Positions 41,690 to 51,841 of a stretch of DNA of 64,000 nt are shown piece by piece. Every line of letters starts with the position of its first letter. The stretch's first letter is position 1. This DNA comes from Sulfurovum sp. (GTDB lineage Bacteria; Campylobacterota; Campylobacteria; Campylobacterales; Sulfurovaceae): positions 1 through 64,000 of the forward strand of contig JAGXFO010000011.1 of the NCBI GenBank assembly GCA_024637255.1. The letters run 5' to 3'. The translations under genes and the position numbers were made by a program. The notes under the pieces were generated by a model. That model did no database searches. It was not told the DNA's origin and saw nothing but the letters and a program-made list of their open reading frames with translations.

Positions 41690-44662
41690 CTACTTCTTTA
41701 AAAAACCCATAGCTGTGGCAATGATGTCATCATCATCTTTAGATCGCGACTTAAGTACCACTCTTTCTTTATGTTCATCAATGAACTCTATAAAAACATT
41801 TTCACCATAAGAAGAAACCTTCGAAATACCCTGTTGCCTTGCCAACACTTTCATCACAATCACATCGATAAACTGTCGCGTGATAGTGTCTAGTTTCCCA
41901 AAACGGTCTGCTATCTCTGCTTCTATCTCATACACTTCACCTGTACTTTCACAGAGAGAAAGCCGCCTGTAGAGTTCCAGGCGCAGTCTGTCTTCTTCTA
42001 TGAGCTCTTCGTTCAGATAGGCATCTATAGAGAGTTTCATGTCGATGTTGTGTGCCACTTCCTTGTCTTGCCCTGAGAGTTCTTTAATGGCATCTTCAAG
42101 CATACGCAGGTAAAGCGAATAGCCTATCTGCTTGATGTGCCCAGACTGTGCTTCGCCTATGATGTTTCCCCCACCGCGTATCTCAAGGTCATGGAAAGCC
42201 AGTACTGCTCCGCTTCCTAAGTCAGAATGCGATTCAAGCGCAATGAGTCGACGTTTGGCATTGTCCGTCAAACGCTCCTTGTCTGTAACCATAAAATAGC
42301 AGTACCCTTCTTTGCCTCCACGCCCTACACGCCCTCTAAGCTGGTGCAAATCTGCTATTCCAAAACTATCGCTTCCATCGACTATCATGGTGTTGGCATG
42401 AGGCATGTGTATGCCTGACTCCACGATGGAGGTAGAAAGAAGCACATCATACTCGCCATCCTCAAACAGCATCATCTCATCTTCTGTCTCTTTGGCAGAT
42501 ATTTTGGAGTGCAGCACAGCAATGCGAAGCTTAGGCAAGAGATTTAACAGTACTTTTTTCTTCTCTTCTATCCCTGCAATGGAGTTAAACACATAAAATA
42601 TCTGTCCCCCACGGCGCATCTCACGGAGTATCGCTTCCTTGATGACCTTATCATCATAACTCTTTACGAACGTACGTACACCCTGACGTTCTGTTGGAGG
42701 GGTAAGAATTTCAGAAAAAGATTTTACGTCAGACATCGCCAAGTTCAAAGACCTTGGAATCGGTGTAGCTGACATAGAAAGCAAATGTACGTCAATGGCT
42801 ATCTCTTTGAGTGCTTCTTTTTGCTTCACACCAAACTTATGCTCTTCATCGATGATAACAAGGGCAAGGTTTTTAAACTTGGCACTGAGCAAAGCATGGG
42901 TACCGACCACCACATCGATAGTCCCTTCTTCAAGACCTCTTAGCGTAAGATTTTTCTCTTTGGTTGTAGAAAATCTATCCAGTTTGGCTACTTTGATGCC
43001 GTGGGCAAAAAAACGCTCTTTGAGGCTTTTGTAGTGTTGAGAACTTAAGAGGGCTGTAGGGGCTATCATCATTGCCTGATAGCCGTTTTTAACCGCAATA
43101 AACATGCCGTTCATCGCTACTTCTGTTTTTCCAAAACCTACATCGGCAGAAAGCAGTCTGTCCATCATGCGGCCGCTGGACATGTCATCGAGCATGTCGT
43201 TGATTGCACGCTCCTGGTCTTCAGTATGCACGAAACCTGCTTCAGACATAAAGATAGCATGCTCTTCCAAATTTCTTTTAAGCTTGATGCCCTTTTTTAG
43301 GTGGCGCTGCGCAGAAAGATTGATGATCTGCGATGCGATAGCAAACAGTTTTTCTCTGACTTTGGCTTTAAGCTTCTTAAAACTTGCCTTACCCATGCGG
43401 TCAAGTACGGGTAAAGCCCCGCCTTCAGCCACATAACGGTCTATCACCTCAAGACTCGACACAGGTATGAGCAGCGCATCTTCATTCTGATAATGCATCA
43501 CCACAAACTCACTCCAGGAACCCATGATTTCGCGTTTTTCGATGCCTTTAAAAATACCTACGCCATAGTTTTCATGAACCACATAATCACCCGGTTTCAA
43601 TTCATCCAGTATAATGCCGGCTTTCTTTACTTTTTTACGTTTAACAGGTTTGTTGAGTGAGAGTATAAGTCTATCGCTTCCCAAAAGATTGACTATCCCC
43701 TCCTGGTATATGAACTCTATATTTTCAAAAGAGCCCAGTTCTGAACTGCGCACGATACTCTCATTTTTAGCAATGATAGTGATTTTCTTGTCTTTATGCG
43801 ATTCCAGTAGTTTATTGGGATTGACTGCTTCAAGGTCACGGTATCTACTGCCCTCTGGAACAACTGGCAATAAAAAGGATTTTTTTGGTACAAGCGGTGT
43901 ATCCAGCTCATAGACTTCTTTGAGTTCTTCATCCAAATTACTGCTCAAAATACCCTCAAAAACATTTAAAGCATTTTCTCCCAGGTCATCGAGGTGCCAC
44001 AACCCGAGAGAATCTATGTCTTTCACAAAGGTATCGTAAGCACTTCGTTCTGTTCTGTTTTTTAGTGCTTCATGTTGGGTTTCATTTAATGCCAAAAATG
44101 CAGGGGTAAATGTTAAAGATTCCAACTCATCACTTAAACGTTTTTGTGTCCCCTCGTCATAGTAGTGAATCGCCTCCACCTCCTCATCAAACAAAGAGAT
44201 ACGGTAAGGTTTGTCTGCATCTATGGGATAGATATCTATAATGTCTCCACGAAAAGAAACTTCACCCTGACTTGCAGCGATATCTGTAAAATGATATCCC
44301 CAATAATACAATATATCTTTGAGTTCCTGTAAATTTAGAGTATCACCAAATTCTATGGTTTTGAAAGCAAATAGTTGGGGTTTTGGAAAAGGGATCAAAA
44401 GAGTTCTAAGTGGAGAAATAAGTATCTTTTTCTTCGTACTTTTATAAAAAGAAGCCAACTGTATAAACAGCAACTGCACGTCTTCCCCATAGGCACGAAG
44501 ATCTTCCCCTACAGATACACGCAAATCTGGCAAAACAAACGTATCAAAACCAAGCAAAGTACCGATATCTCTTATCTGTATCGCTTCTTTGTCATCTTTG
44601 CAGAGTAGCAATTTTGTCTCTTTAAGTTCTTCTAAGTATTGGTATATATTACTTTGGTACAT
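41690..44662 (-). CDS. mfd: transcription-repair coupling factor Mfd
   Basis: A 990-residue translocase that removes stalled RNA polymerase and recruits UvrA. The N-terminal UvrB-like domains (1-330) are shorter than in E. coli (1148 residues). The CarD-like RNA polymerase interaction domain begins LKPGDYVVHENYGVGIFKGIEKRE. Translocase motifs are ADVGFGKTEVAM, DEEHKFG, LSMSATPIPR and QLRGRVGRGGKEGYCYF, and a TRCF domain ends the protein. It overlaps folC by 14 bp. Confidence 0.96.
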   Translation of the reverse strand: MYQSNIYQYLEELKETKLLLCKDDKEAIQIRDIGTLLGFDTFVLPDLRVSVGEDLRAYGEDVQLLFIQLASFYKSTKKKILISPLRTLLIPFPKPQLFAFKTIEFGDTLNLQELKDILYYWGYHFTDIAASQGEVSFRGDIIDIYPIDADKPYRISLFDEEVEAIHYYDEGTQKRLSDELESLTFTPAFLALNETQHEALKNRTERSAYDTFVKDIDSLGLWHLDDLGENALNVFEGILSSNLDEELKEVYELDTPLVPKKSFLLPVVPEGSRYRDLEAVNPNKLLESHKDKKITIIAKNESIVRSSELGSFENIEFIYQEGIVNLLGSDRLILSLNKPVKRKKVKKAGIILDELKPGDYVVHENYGVGIFKGIEKREIMGSWSEFVVMHYQNEDALLIPVSSLEVIDRYVAEGGALPVLDRMGKASFKKLKAKVREKLFAIASQIINLSAQRHLKKGIKLKRNLEEHAIFMSEAGFVHTEDQERAINDMLDDMSSGRMMDRLLSADVGFGKTEVAMNGMFIAVKNGYQAMMIAPTALLSSQHYKSLKERFFAHGIKVAKLDRFSTTKEKNLTLRGLEEGTIDVVVGTHALLSAKFKNLALVIIDEEHKFGVKQKEALKEIAIDVHLLSMSATPIPRSLNLAMSDVKSFSEILTPPTERQGVRTFVKSYDDKVIKEAILREMRRGGQIFYVFNSIAGIEEKKKVLLNLLPKLRIAVLHSKISAKETEDEMMLFEDGEYDVLLSTSIVESGIHMPHANTMIVDGSDSFGIADLHQLRGRVGRGGKEGYCYFMVTDKERLTDNAKRRLIALESHSDLGSGAVLAFHDLEIRGGGNIIGEAQSGHIKQIGYSLYLRMLEDAIKELSGQDKEVAHNIDMKLSIDAYLNEELIEEDRLRLELYRRLSLCESTGEVYEIEAEIADRFGKLDTITRQFIDVIVMKVLARQQGISKVSSYGENVFIEFIDEHKERVVLKSRSKDDDDIIATAMGFLKK

Positions 44663-45800
44663 GAAACCTCTTTAAAAATTCTTCAACCACATAAAATGAA
44701 CCAAATACCAGGTACTGCTCATCTTTATCTATCTTGTCCTCAAAATAGCTATACTTTATGCCTACTTTTTCCAACGCCTTTTCTATCTCACTTAAAGTAG
44801 TTGCCCTTTGTGAATGAATAGGAATGATCTCCACACGTTTCACTTTAGGTTTAAGTATCTCCAGTACTGCTTCATAATCTTTATCATCAAGGCTGTTGTA
44901 AATAAGCACTACTTTATCATCTAATGCTTTTTCTATGGCCCCTGCTGCCAAAGGATTATGTCCTACATCAATGCGTACATTTTCCCTCAAAGCATAAAAA
45001 CGTCCAAAAAGCTCCAGCGAACGCAAGTCGTCAACTCTGTGGGCTATAGCTAAAATATCTAAGGCTTGCAATGCTACACTTGCATTATCTACCAGATACT
45101 CAGCCCAACCTTTTTCTTTGGCTATTTTTTTCAATTCTACCAACTTCTGGCTTGACGAAAAAACATAAAGTAGCGCACCTTTCTCATCGGCTATTTTTCT
45201 AGCCACTTCAATCACTTCATCATATACCTGCGGTCCCACTAACACTTGTTTTTGGATGCTTCGTATTTTTGTGCCTGCTATCTCTTCTATCGTTTCGCCC
45301 AAAAAAGCCTGATGGTCTATGCCTATGGGGGTAATAATACTTAAAACCTTATCACATACATTCGTCGCATCATACTCTCCGCCCAGTCCCGCTTCAAGCA
45401 CCACAAGATCAAGGTCTTCAAAAACTACCAACGCCAAAAGTGTGGTGTACTCAAAATAACTCAAACACTCACACGTTTCTTTGCCGAGTATTTTATACAG
45501 TCTTTGATGAGAACGCTCAAGCACTTCATCGCTACTGTCTTCACCGTTCAGCCAGATGCGTTCGTTAAATTTCAATATATGCGGTGAAGAGAAATGTCCT
45601 ACCTTTAAGCCGCTTTTGTGTGCCAAATGTGCAAGTATCCTCCCTGTCGAACCTTTGCCGTTGGTTCCTACGATGTGTACTGTTTTGGGATGGCGTATCT
45701 CTGTTTTGAGTGAGGCATATGCAAGATGTATGCGCTCATAATCTATCTCTTTGTAGTACAGCGGTTTGGCTTCTATGAACTCTTGAAAAAGTGGTATCAT
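44649..45800 (-). CDS. folC: folylpolyglutamate synthase / dihydrofolate synthase
   Basis: A 383-residue ATP-dependent ligase of the Mur ligase fold that adds glutamate to folates. The P-loop is IVGTNGKGSTGRILA (about 43-57), followed by GHFSSPHILKFNERIWL and LEAGLGGEYDATNVC. GHNPLAAGAIEKAL is in the C-terminal domain. It overlaps lptE by 4 bp and mfd by 14 bp. Confidence 0.93.
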   Translation of the reverse strand: MIPLFQEFIEAKPLYYKEIDYERIHLAYASLKTEIRHPKTVHIVGTNGKGSTGRILAHLAHKSGLKVGHFSSPHILKFNERIWLNGEDSSDEVLERSHQRLYKILGKETCECLSYFEYTTLLALVVFEDLDLVVLEAGLGGEYDATNVCDKVLSIITPIGIDHQAFLGETIEEIAGTKIRSIQKQVLVGPQVYDEVIEVARKIADEKGALLYVFSSSQKLVELKKIAKEKGWAEYLVDNASVALQALDILAIAHRVDDLRSLELFGRFYALRENVRIDVGHNPLAAGAIEKALDDKVVLIYNSLDDKDYEAVLEILKPKVKRVEIIPIHSQRATTLSEIEKALEKVGIKYSYFEDKIDKDEQYLVFGSFYVVEEFLKRFHVPK

Positions 45801-46345
45801 TTGGATTCTTTCAACATCCCTTTGGCACTCACATAGGCCAAAAATTCATCCATTGTTTTTTCCAGTCCCCTACGGAGTGCTTCGATTCTAAGTGCAGAAG
45901 ATGAAAGAGAACTTGCCTCTATATCTGATTCAACGATGCTCGTAATGTCTTTTGTTATCCTTCCGTCTTTGGTTAGCATATCAAAATGCATTCTAACATT
46001 TACCATGTAGCGCGTGACGTAACCGTTTGCATACGCAAGCGGAATAAGTGTACTTCCGGCGTATGATATATGAATTTGACTCTGCGCCTCTTCTTTAGAC
46101 ACAACACGCCCTTTAAAACGTGTATATACCATACGATTCATCTCATCTCTCACAAAAGGAGCATTTTCAGGCTCTACCCTGTCGACAATGACCTTGACAT
46201 ACACCTTATCGGCAAAGACATTCTTGATGACATGTGAAGAAGGCTTGTACCCGCAAGAGACCAATAGCAAAGCCATTAGGGTAAATAGTGAATAGTGAAT
46301 AGTGAATAGTTTATTTTTCATTCTTGTCTCCATGGGGCGCTTCAC
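45797..46345 (-). CDS. lptE: LptE-like lipopolysaccharide transport lipoprotein
   Basis: An outer-membrane lipoprotein of about 174-182 residues thought to plug LptD. The likely start is MKNKLFTIHYSLFTLMALL (ATG 46321); ATG 46345 is eight codons earlier. The lipobox LLVSCG places the acylated Cys near residue 31 of the longer form. The mature part has the LptE-like fold (VIVDRVEPENAPFVRDEMNRMVYTRF). The hydrophobic part of the signal is encoded by heptamer repeats (46284-46310). Position between leuS and folC matches other genomes of the phylum. Confidence 0.82.
   Translation of the reverse strand: MKRPMETRMKNKLFTIHYSLFTLMALLLVSCGYKPSSHVIKNVFADKVYVKVIVDRVEPENAPFVRDEMNRMVYTRFKGRVVSKEEAQSQIHISYAGSTLIPLAYANGYVTRYMVNVRMHFDMLTKDGRITKDITSIVESDIEASSLSSSALRIEALRRGLEKTMDEFLAYVSAKGMLKESK
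46284..46310. repeat. 3.9 copies of the heptamer AATAGTG in the lptE signal-peptide codons
   Basis: AATAGTG starts at 46284, 46291 and 46298, with a partial copy at 46305-46310. The array lies between the start codon and the lipobox. Unit length 7 means a copy-number change would alter the reading frame. The related array in batC encodes nearly the same peptide (FTIHYxLxT). Confidence 0.8.
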
Positions 46346-46359
46346 CGACCCTGTAAAAT

Positions 46360-48801
46360 TTAAGCCGGTTTGACCGCAAGGTTTACTAGCTTCCCTGGTA
46401 CAACGATTTCTTTAACGATTGTCATACCCTCTAGCCATTTTGCTCCGGCTTCTTTTGCTTGAGCCAAAATCTCTTCTTGCGTTGCACTTGAACTCATTTC
46501 TATCTCTGTACGTTTTTTGCCGCCTATCATCACCATGTACAATAGGCTCTCTTTAACAAATACTTCTTCTCTTACATCCAAGATGGCTTGCAGGTTCTTG
46601 CGTGCAAACAGGTCCTCACTAAGCTCTGTAGTCACATGAGGAATGATAGGCTCAAGAAGGTTCAGCATAATATACATCCCTTCGGTCCAAACCAGTGCGT
46701 TATCTTGCTTATCTAGTGCATTGAGTGCTTCCATACAGGCTGCAATCAGTGTATTGAAGGCAAAAGTTTTCTCATACACATCAGAGGATTTTTGCAACGC
46801 TTCGTACACTTTTACCCGTGCAAGTTTAGACTCTTTGCTTAAGCTGCTTTGCTCAATGTCGGGTAAGGTTTTTTTTGTTACTTTGGATTTTCGGTCATAC
46901 AATTTTTTGATAAATCTAAATGCACCTTCGACCGCAGAGTCATTCCATTCTAATTCTTTTGCAGGAGGAGCAGCAAAAAGTGTAAAAAGTCTGGCTGTGT
47001 CTGCACCATATTTTTCCACCAGTGCATCAGGATCCACCGTGTTACCCTTAGACTTGCTCATCTTCGTACCATCCATAAGTACCATTCCCTGCGTAAGCAG
47101 ATTCTCAAAAGGCTCATCTATATTGTGGTAACCCAGATCACGAAGCACCTTTGTAAAGAAACGTGCATAAAGCAAGTGCAAAATAGCATGCTCTATCCCG
47201 CCGATATACTGGTCGACCCCCAACCAATAGTTTGCATCCTCTTTGTCTATCCCTGTGGTTTCCCATTTTTTAGGGTTTGTCGCATAACGAAACTGATACC
47301 AGCTCGACTGTACAAAGGTGTCCAAAGTATCTGTCTCACGGATGGCATCTGCACCACAGGCAGGGCAAGCACAGTTTTTCCACGTAGGGTGGTTTTCAAG
47401 CGGATTTCCTTCTCCGGTTATCTCTACATCTTCGGGCAGGGCAATAGGAAGATTTTCTATCTTTTCAGGCACAAGCCCACAACTTTTACAATGCACAAAA
47501 GGTATAGGTGCTCCCCAGTAACGCTGACGGCTTATGCCCCAGTTTCTGAGCTTGAAATTCGTTGTGCCTTTGCCAAATCCTGCCTCTTCAAACATGGCAA
47601 TAATCTTCGCTTTGGCCTGGTAATTGCCCAAGCCTGTAAATGCAGCAGAATCAATAAGTAATCCTTCAAGCGTATAAGGAAGTTCCTCTCCACCGCTGAT
47701 CACTCTTTTAACAGGTAAATCATATTTACTTGCAAACTCAAAGTCCCTCTCATCATGTGCAGGCACAGCCATCACAGCACCCCCGCCGTAATTTGCCAGC
47801 ACAAAGTTCGCTGTCCATACAGGTATCTCTTCTCCCGTAAGTGGATGCACCACGGAAAGACCCAGGGCATATCCTTCTTTGTCTGCCTGTGCTCTTTCAC
47901 GTTCTGTCATGTTGGAGATGGCAGTGATTTTGTCAGCCACAGCAGCATCCAGCAGATTATTATCTACAAGATACTTCGTAATAGGATGCTCAGCCGCAAG
48001 TGCAGAATAGGTTACGCCGTAAATAGTATCTGGGCGTGTTGTAAATACCGTGTATGTGTCAAAGTTTCCGCCAAGCTTTTCTTTAGAACTCTGGCTGAAT
48101 TCAAACTCAAATTCAAGCCCCTGAGATTTTCCTATCCAGTTACTCTGCATGGTCAGTACTTGCGAAGGCCATTTTCCCTCAAGCTGTTTCAAATCACCCA
48201 ATAAATCATCAGCATACTTAATAATATCCAGATAATACCCCGGCATCTCTTTAAGCTGTACTTCATTGTCACAACGCCAACAACAGCCCTCTTCTACCTG
48301 CTCATTGGCAAGCACAGTATGACAGGATTCACACCAGTTAACCGTTGTAGACTCACGGTAAAGCAATTTCTTTTCAAACATCTTAATGATAAATTCTTGT
48401 TCCCACTTCGTATAAAGCGTATCACAGGTAGCAAACTCACGTGTTTTGGAAAAAGAAAGGCCCAAGGTGTTGAGCTCTTTTCTCATATAGTCAATATTTG
48501 AATAAGTCCAGTCCTTAGGATGACGGCCATGTTTGATGGCGGCATTTTCAGCAGGCATTCCAAAAGCATCCCAGCCTATGGGATGAAGTACATTAAGGTC
48601 CTGTTTTCTGTAGTAACGTGCAAACGCATCACCGATGGCATAGTTACGCACATGTCCCATATGCAAACGCCCTGAGGGAAAAGGAAACATAGAGAGAATA
48701 TATTTTTTCTTTCGCTCATAGCCGTCATCTGGCTCAAAAGCCTTCTCATCATCCCACTTTTTCTGCCACTTGGCTTCAATCTCATTTGGATTGTAACTCA
48801 T
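46360..48801 (-). CDS. leuS: leucyl-tRNA synthetase
   Basis: An 813-residue class I synthetase. The ATP motif HMGH lies in PSGRLHMGHVRNYAIGD (about 42-58), zinc-binding-like cysteines are in WCESCHTVLANEQVEEGCCWRCD, and the editing domain has TTRPDTIYGVTY. The second ATP motif is KMSKSKGNTVDP, and an anticodon-binding domain follows. It is the first gene of leuS-lptE-folC-mfd. The 158 bp upstream (48802-48959) contain only an imperfect hairpin near 48822-48858. Confidence 0.98.
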   Translation of the reverse strand: MSYNPNEIEAKWQKKWDDEKAFEPDDGYERKKKYILSMFPFPSGRLHMGHVRNYAIGDAFARYYRKQDLNVLHPIGWDAFGMPAENAAIKHGRHPKDWTYSNIDYMRKELNTLGLSFSKTREFATCDTLYTKWEQEFIIKMFEKKLLYRESTTVNWCESCHTVLANEQVEEGCCWRCDNEVQLKEMPGYYLDIIKYADDLLGDLKQLEGKWPSQVLTMQSNWIGKSQGLEFEFEFSQSSKEKLGGNFDTYTVFTTRPDTIYGVTYSALAAEHPITKYLVDNNLLDAAVADKITAISNMTERERAQADKEGYALGLSVVHPLTGEEIPVWTANFVLANYGGGAVMAVPAHDERDFEFASKYDLPVKRVISGGEELPYTLEGLLIDSAAFTGLGNYQAKAKIIAMFEEAGFGKGTTNFKLRNWGISRQRYWGAPIPFVHCKSCGLVPEKIENLPIALPEDVEITGEGNPLENHPTWKNCACPACGADAIRETDTLDTFVQSSWYQFRYATNPKKWETTGIDKEDANYWLGVDQYIGGIEHAILHLLYARFFTKVLRDLGYHNIDEPFENLLTQGMVLMDGTKMSKSKGNTVDPDALVEKYGADTARLFTLFAAPPAKELEWNDSAVEGAFRFIKKLYDRKSKVTKKTLPDIEQSSLSKESKLARVKVYEALQKSSDVYEKTFAFNTLIAACMEALNALDKQDNALVWTEGMYIMLNLLEPIIPHVTTELSEDLFARKNLQAILDVREEVFVKESLLYMVMIGGKKRTEIEMSSSATQEEILAQAKEAGAKWLEGMTIVKEIVVPGKLVNLAVKPA

Positions 48802-48959
48802 ATTTTCTTCCTAATTCATGTCTCACGTCCTCAAAGCAAAGCTTCACTCGGGACGAGAATATTCTGTTTTTAATTGAAAGGATTATATCCAACAAGCGTT
48901 TAGATGCTTCTGTAAGGGTTTATGAGGATGCAACACTAAATATTAAGTCATACAGCATC

Positions 48960-49832
48960 TTATTCAAAAGTATTGCACTGCCGAATATCTCCCGACTGAA
49001 ACCCCCGTCTAAACCACTCTACGCGCTGCTTGGAGCTTCCGTGTGTAAAAGCATCGGGCCTGACATACCCTTGTGATTTACGCTGCAGTGTATCATCACC
49101 AATGGAACTCGCTGCCCTTAACGCCTCTTCCACGTCTCCAGGCTCCAAAATATCAAAATCTTTATGTGCATGATATGCCCATGCACCCGCATAACAGTCT
49201 GCCTGAAGCTCTACCTTGACCTGTAAGGCATTCGACTTTGTACTGTTGCCCCAGTTTTGTTTTGCTTTTTGTACTTTTGAGAGTGTCCCTTGCAGATTTT
49301 GAATATGATGTCCTATCTCGTGTGCAAGCACATACGCTTGCGCAAAATCTCCCGGTGCATTATGTGTATGTGCCAATTCATCAAAAAAACCAAGATCAAG
49401 ATACACTTTTTGATCCGTAGGACAATAAAAAGGTCCCATCTGTGCAGAAGCATAGCCACATCCGCTCTGTGTACTTCCCCTGTAAAGCACTACCGTAGGC
49501 TCACTGTAGCCACGCAACTCCTTTTTCCAGATATCTTCAGTACTTGCCAGAACAGTAGAGATGAAAGCAGCATTTTTATCATCCTTGGCTTGATCAACTG
49601 GTGCATAAGAACTGTTTCTTTCAGTGATTAGTGACAGTGGATTAAAGCCAGCAAAATATGCTGCTGCTCCTAAACCGATAATAACCCAACCCAATTTCGT
49701 TCTAAAAAGCGGTTTTATAATAGGCCAAATCATCATGATAGTCCCCATAGACGGCATACCGCGCTTACCATCCCCCGATGTGGATCTTCTGTCATCTACA
49801 TTAGAACTTTTTCTTCCGCCTTCCCATTTCAT
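48960..49832 (-). CDS. YpfJ-type predicted neutral zinc metallopeptidase
   Basis: A protein of about 290 residues beginning MKWEGGRKSSNVDDRR, the usual N-terminus of the YpfJ family. ATG 49832 is chosen because AAGG lies 8 nt upstream. One membrane helix (LGWVIIGLGAAAYFAGF) is followed by a periplasmic or external domain with the HExxH motif in LAHEIGHHIQNLQG and CxYASAQMGPFYCP before it. The C-terminal SSKQRVEWFRRGFQSGD is also typical. The substrate is unknown. It is divergent from dnaX. Confidence 0.85.
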   Translation of the reverse strand: MKWEGGRKSSNVDDRRSTSGDGKRGMPSMGTIMMIWPIIKPLFRTKLGWVIIGLGAAAYFAGFNPLSLITERNSSYAPVDQAKDDKNAAFISTVLASTEDIWKKELRGYSEPTVVLYRGSTQSGCGYASAQMGPFYCPTDQKVYLDLGFFDELAHTHNAPGDFAQAYVLAHEIGHHIQNLQGTLSKVQKAKQNWGNSTKSNALQVKVELQADCYAGAWAYHAHKDFDILEPGDVEEALRAASSIGDDTLQRKSQGYVRPDAFTHGSSKQRVEWFRRGFQSGDIRQCNTFE

Positions 49833-49945
49833 GGAGTTACCTTTAAGCACAATTTATTTAGCTAAATTATACCAACCAAAAGTAAAAATCCACTACAATT
49901 AGAATAAGAAAATGTATTATGCTACCCATCAAAAGGAATCTCTCT

Positions 49946-51826
49946 GTGTCACTAGCCCTAGCAAGAAAATACCGACCTGCCACCTTTGATGACCTCATAG
50001 GACAAGAAGCAGTCTCACAGACACTCTCGCTTGCACTCGATGGCAATAGACTCTCTCATGCTTATTTGTTCTCTGGACTCAGAGGAAGCGGCAAAACTTC
50101 TACTGCCCGTATTTTTGCCAAAGCCCTGCTCTGTGAACAGGGCGCCACCTCTCATCCCTGTGGCGTATGTCCACACTGCATCATGGCTGCAGAAAATAGC
50201 CATATGGACATCATCGAAATGGATGCTGCAAGTAACCGAGGCATAGACGACATCAAAGACCTCATTGAGCATACTAAATACAAGCCCTCTTCGGCACGCT
50301 ACAAGATCTTCATCATCGATGAAGTCCACATGCTTACACCACAGGCTTTTAATGCTTTACTCAAAACCCTTGAAGAACCCCCGGACTTTGTCAAATTCAT
50401 TTTGGCCACTACTGACCCATTAAAACTTCCTGCTACCATACTTTCTCGTACCCAGCATTTTAGATTTAAAAAGATTCCGCAACCCCTCGTACTCAAACAT
50501 TTGGAGCACATCCTGGGCCTTGAAAACATAGAGTATGAAAAAGAAGCTCTAGACATCATTGCCCGCTCAGGTGCAGGAAGCCTGAGAGATTCTCTCACAT
50601 TGATGGATCAGGCCATCGTTTACTCCAAAAATTTTGTAGACGTAAACACCGTTACGGGAATGCTGGGCATTATTGAACCCGGTCACCTTGAAGCATTACT
50701 TTCCGACATCATGCATAAAGATACATCAAAAATTTTAGCCTTTATTAGACTGGCCGCAGACTATGAAGCTGAAATGATACTCGATGAGTTTACGCTCTAT
50801 CTTAAAGAGTTGCTTTTAAATGAAAGAAATCGATTCTCTCCTATGATCATAGAGCGTTTTTTTAGGATTATCGCAGAATCAAAATCTTTACTCTCTCTTG
50901 GAAGTGACGGTGAGTTTGTGCTCTCTTTATCGCTTTTTAAGATGATGGAAGCTTTGGAGATAAAAGACATAGACACGATGATACGCGGACTGGAGCAGGA
51001 ACTCAAGGGCATTGAAGTCTCTGAAATCATGATAACTACTGAAAATATATCCGTATCCGAAGAAGTCATGATCATTACTGAGGATGAAATAATCGCGACA
51101 CTTCCTATGCAAAAACATAAAATGTCCCCAAGCATAGAAAATGCACCAAAAACCGTAACACCGTCTGAAGCAGTCAACACCTCAGACAATGCGAGCACCA
51201 CAGCAGATAAGCAACCCTCACCTTTAGAGCCACGGGCAAGTCATGCCGTATCTACACAAAATCTAGTTCCTCTCACTGTCAACACAGAAAATACTACCCA
51301 AGAGGTTTCGCCTTCTGAAAAATCTGTAGCGGTACAAATCATTCCTCAGCAAAAAGCCTTTGATTCCCTTGTAAAAAAGATTTACGACAGGAATTATGAT
51401 TTAGGTTCCTGTTTTGAACGCAATATCGCCTTTGAAAGTTTTGCCGATAACAAACTTACATGGAACTCTACTGCTGAAGATGAAGATAAAAAAACCCTTA
51501 TAACCCATTGGGGACTTATCAGCATGTTTGTCAAAGACACTTTTGGTTTTGACACTAAAATAGTGAATGTAGCTAAAAAAAAAATTGACGCCGAAAAAAT
51601 AGAAGAAGAAGAAAAACTGCAAGAAAAGCCGCCTGCCCATCAGGACGCAGACTCTGCTTCCATGATCGAAGATATTGAAATGAAAAGCTCATGCATTGCT
51701 CCAGAAGCAGGAGAAACAGAAGCGGCCAAAGAAAAAGACCCGTCTTCTTTACTTGAAGAACCTATGGTAAAAGAAGCTATCACACTCTTTGACCCAAAGA
51801 GAGTAAGAATTAAGAGAAATTCCTAA
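49946..51826 (+). CDS. dnaX: DNA polymerase III subunit gamma/tau
   Basis: A clamp-loader ATPase of about 626 residues. I place the start at GTG 49946 (then SLALARKYRPATF), 7 nt after AAAAGGAA; the ATG at 49919 lacks a ribosome site. Walker A is GLRGSGKTSTARIFAK, the zinc site C-x8-C-x2-C-x2-C lies in CEQGATSHPCGVCPHC, then IIDEVHMLT and LATTDPLKLPATILSR. After about residue 380 comes a long low-complexity linker rich in T, S, E and P, then a C-terminal domain (QQKAFDSLVKKIYDR) that would contact the polymerase. No programmed-frameshift slip site was identified by eye. Confidence 0.95.
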   Translation: MSLALARKYRPATFDDLIGQEAVSQTLSLALDGNRLSHAYLFSGLRGSGKTSTARIFAKALLCEQGATSHPCGVCPHCIMAAENSHMDIIEMDAASNRGIDDIKDLIEHTKYKPSSARYKIFIIDEVHMLTPQAFNALLKTLEEPPDFVKFILATTDPLKLPATILSRTQHFRFKKIPQPLVLKHLEHILGLENIEYEKEALDIIARSGAGSLRDSLTLMDQAIVYSKNFVDVNTVTGMLGIIEPGHLEALLSDIMHKDTSKILAFIRLAADYEAEMILDEFTLYLKELLLNERNRFSPMIIERFFRIIAESKSLLSLGSDGEFVLSLSLFKMMEALEIKDIDTMIRGLEQELKGIEVSEIMITTENISVSEEVMIITEDEIIATLPMQKHKMSPSIENAPKTVTPSEAVNTSDNASTTADKQPSPLEPRASHAVSTQNLVPLTVNTENTTQEVSPSEKSVAVQIIPQQKAFDSLVKKIYDRNYDLGSCFERNIAFESFADNKLTWNSTAEDEDKKTLITHWGLISMFVKDTFGFDTKIVNVAKKKIDAEKIEEEEKLQEKPPAHQDADSASMIEDIEMKSSCIAPEAGETEAAKEKDPSSLLEEPMVKEAITLFDPKRVRIKRNS

Positions 51827-51841
51827 CTACAAATACTTAGC

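Noticed and set aside
48786..49076. Plus-strand frame of 96 codons between leuS and the YpfJ-like gene
   Set aside because: Overlaps both genes, lacks a ribosome site and reads through the leuS start region; treated as chance.
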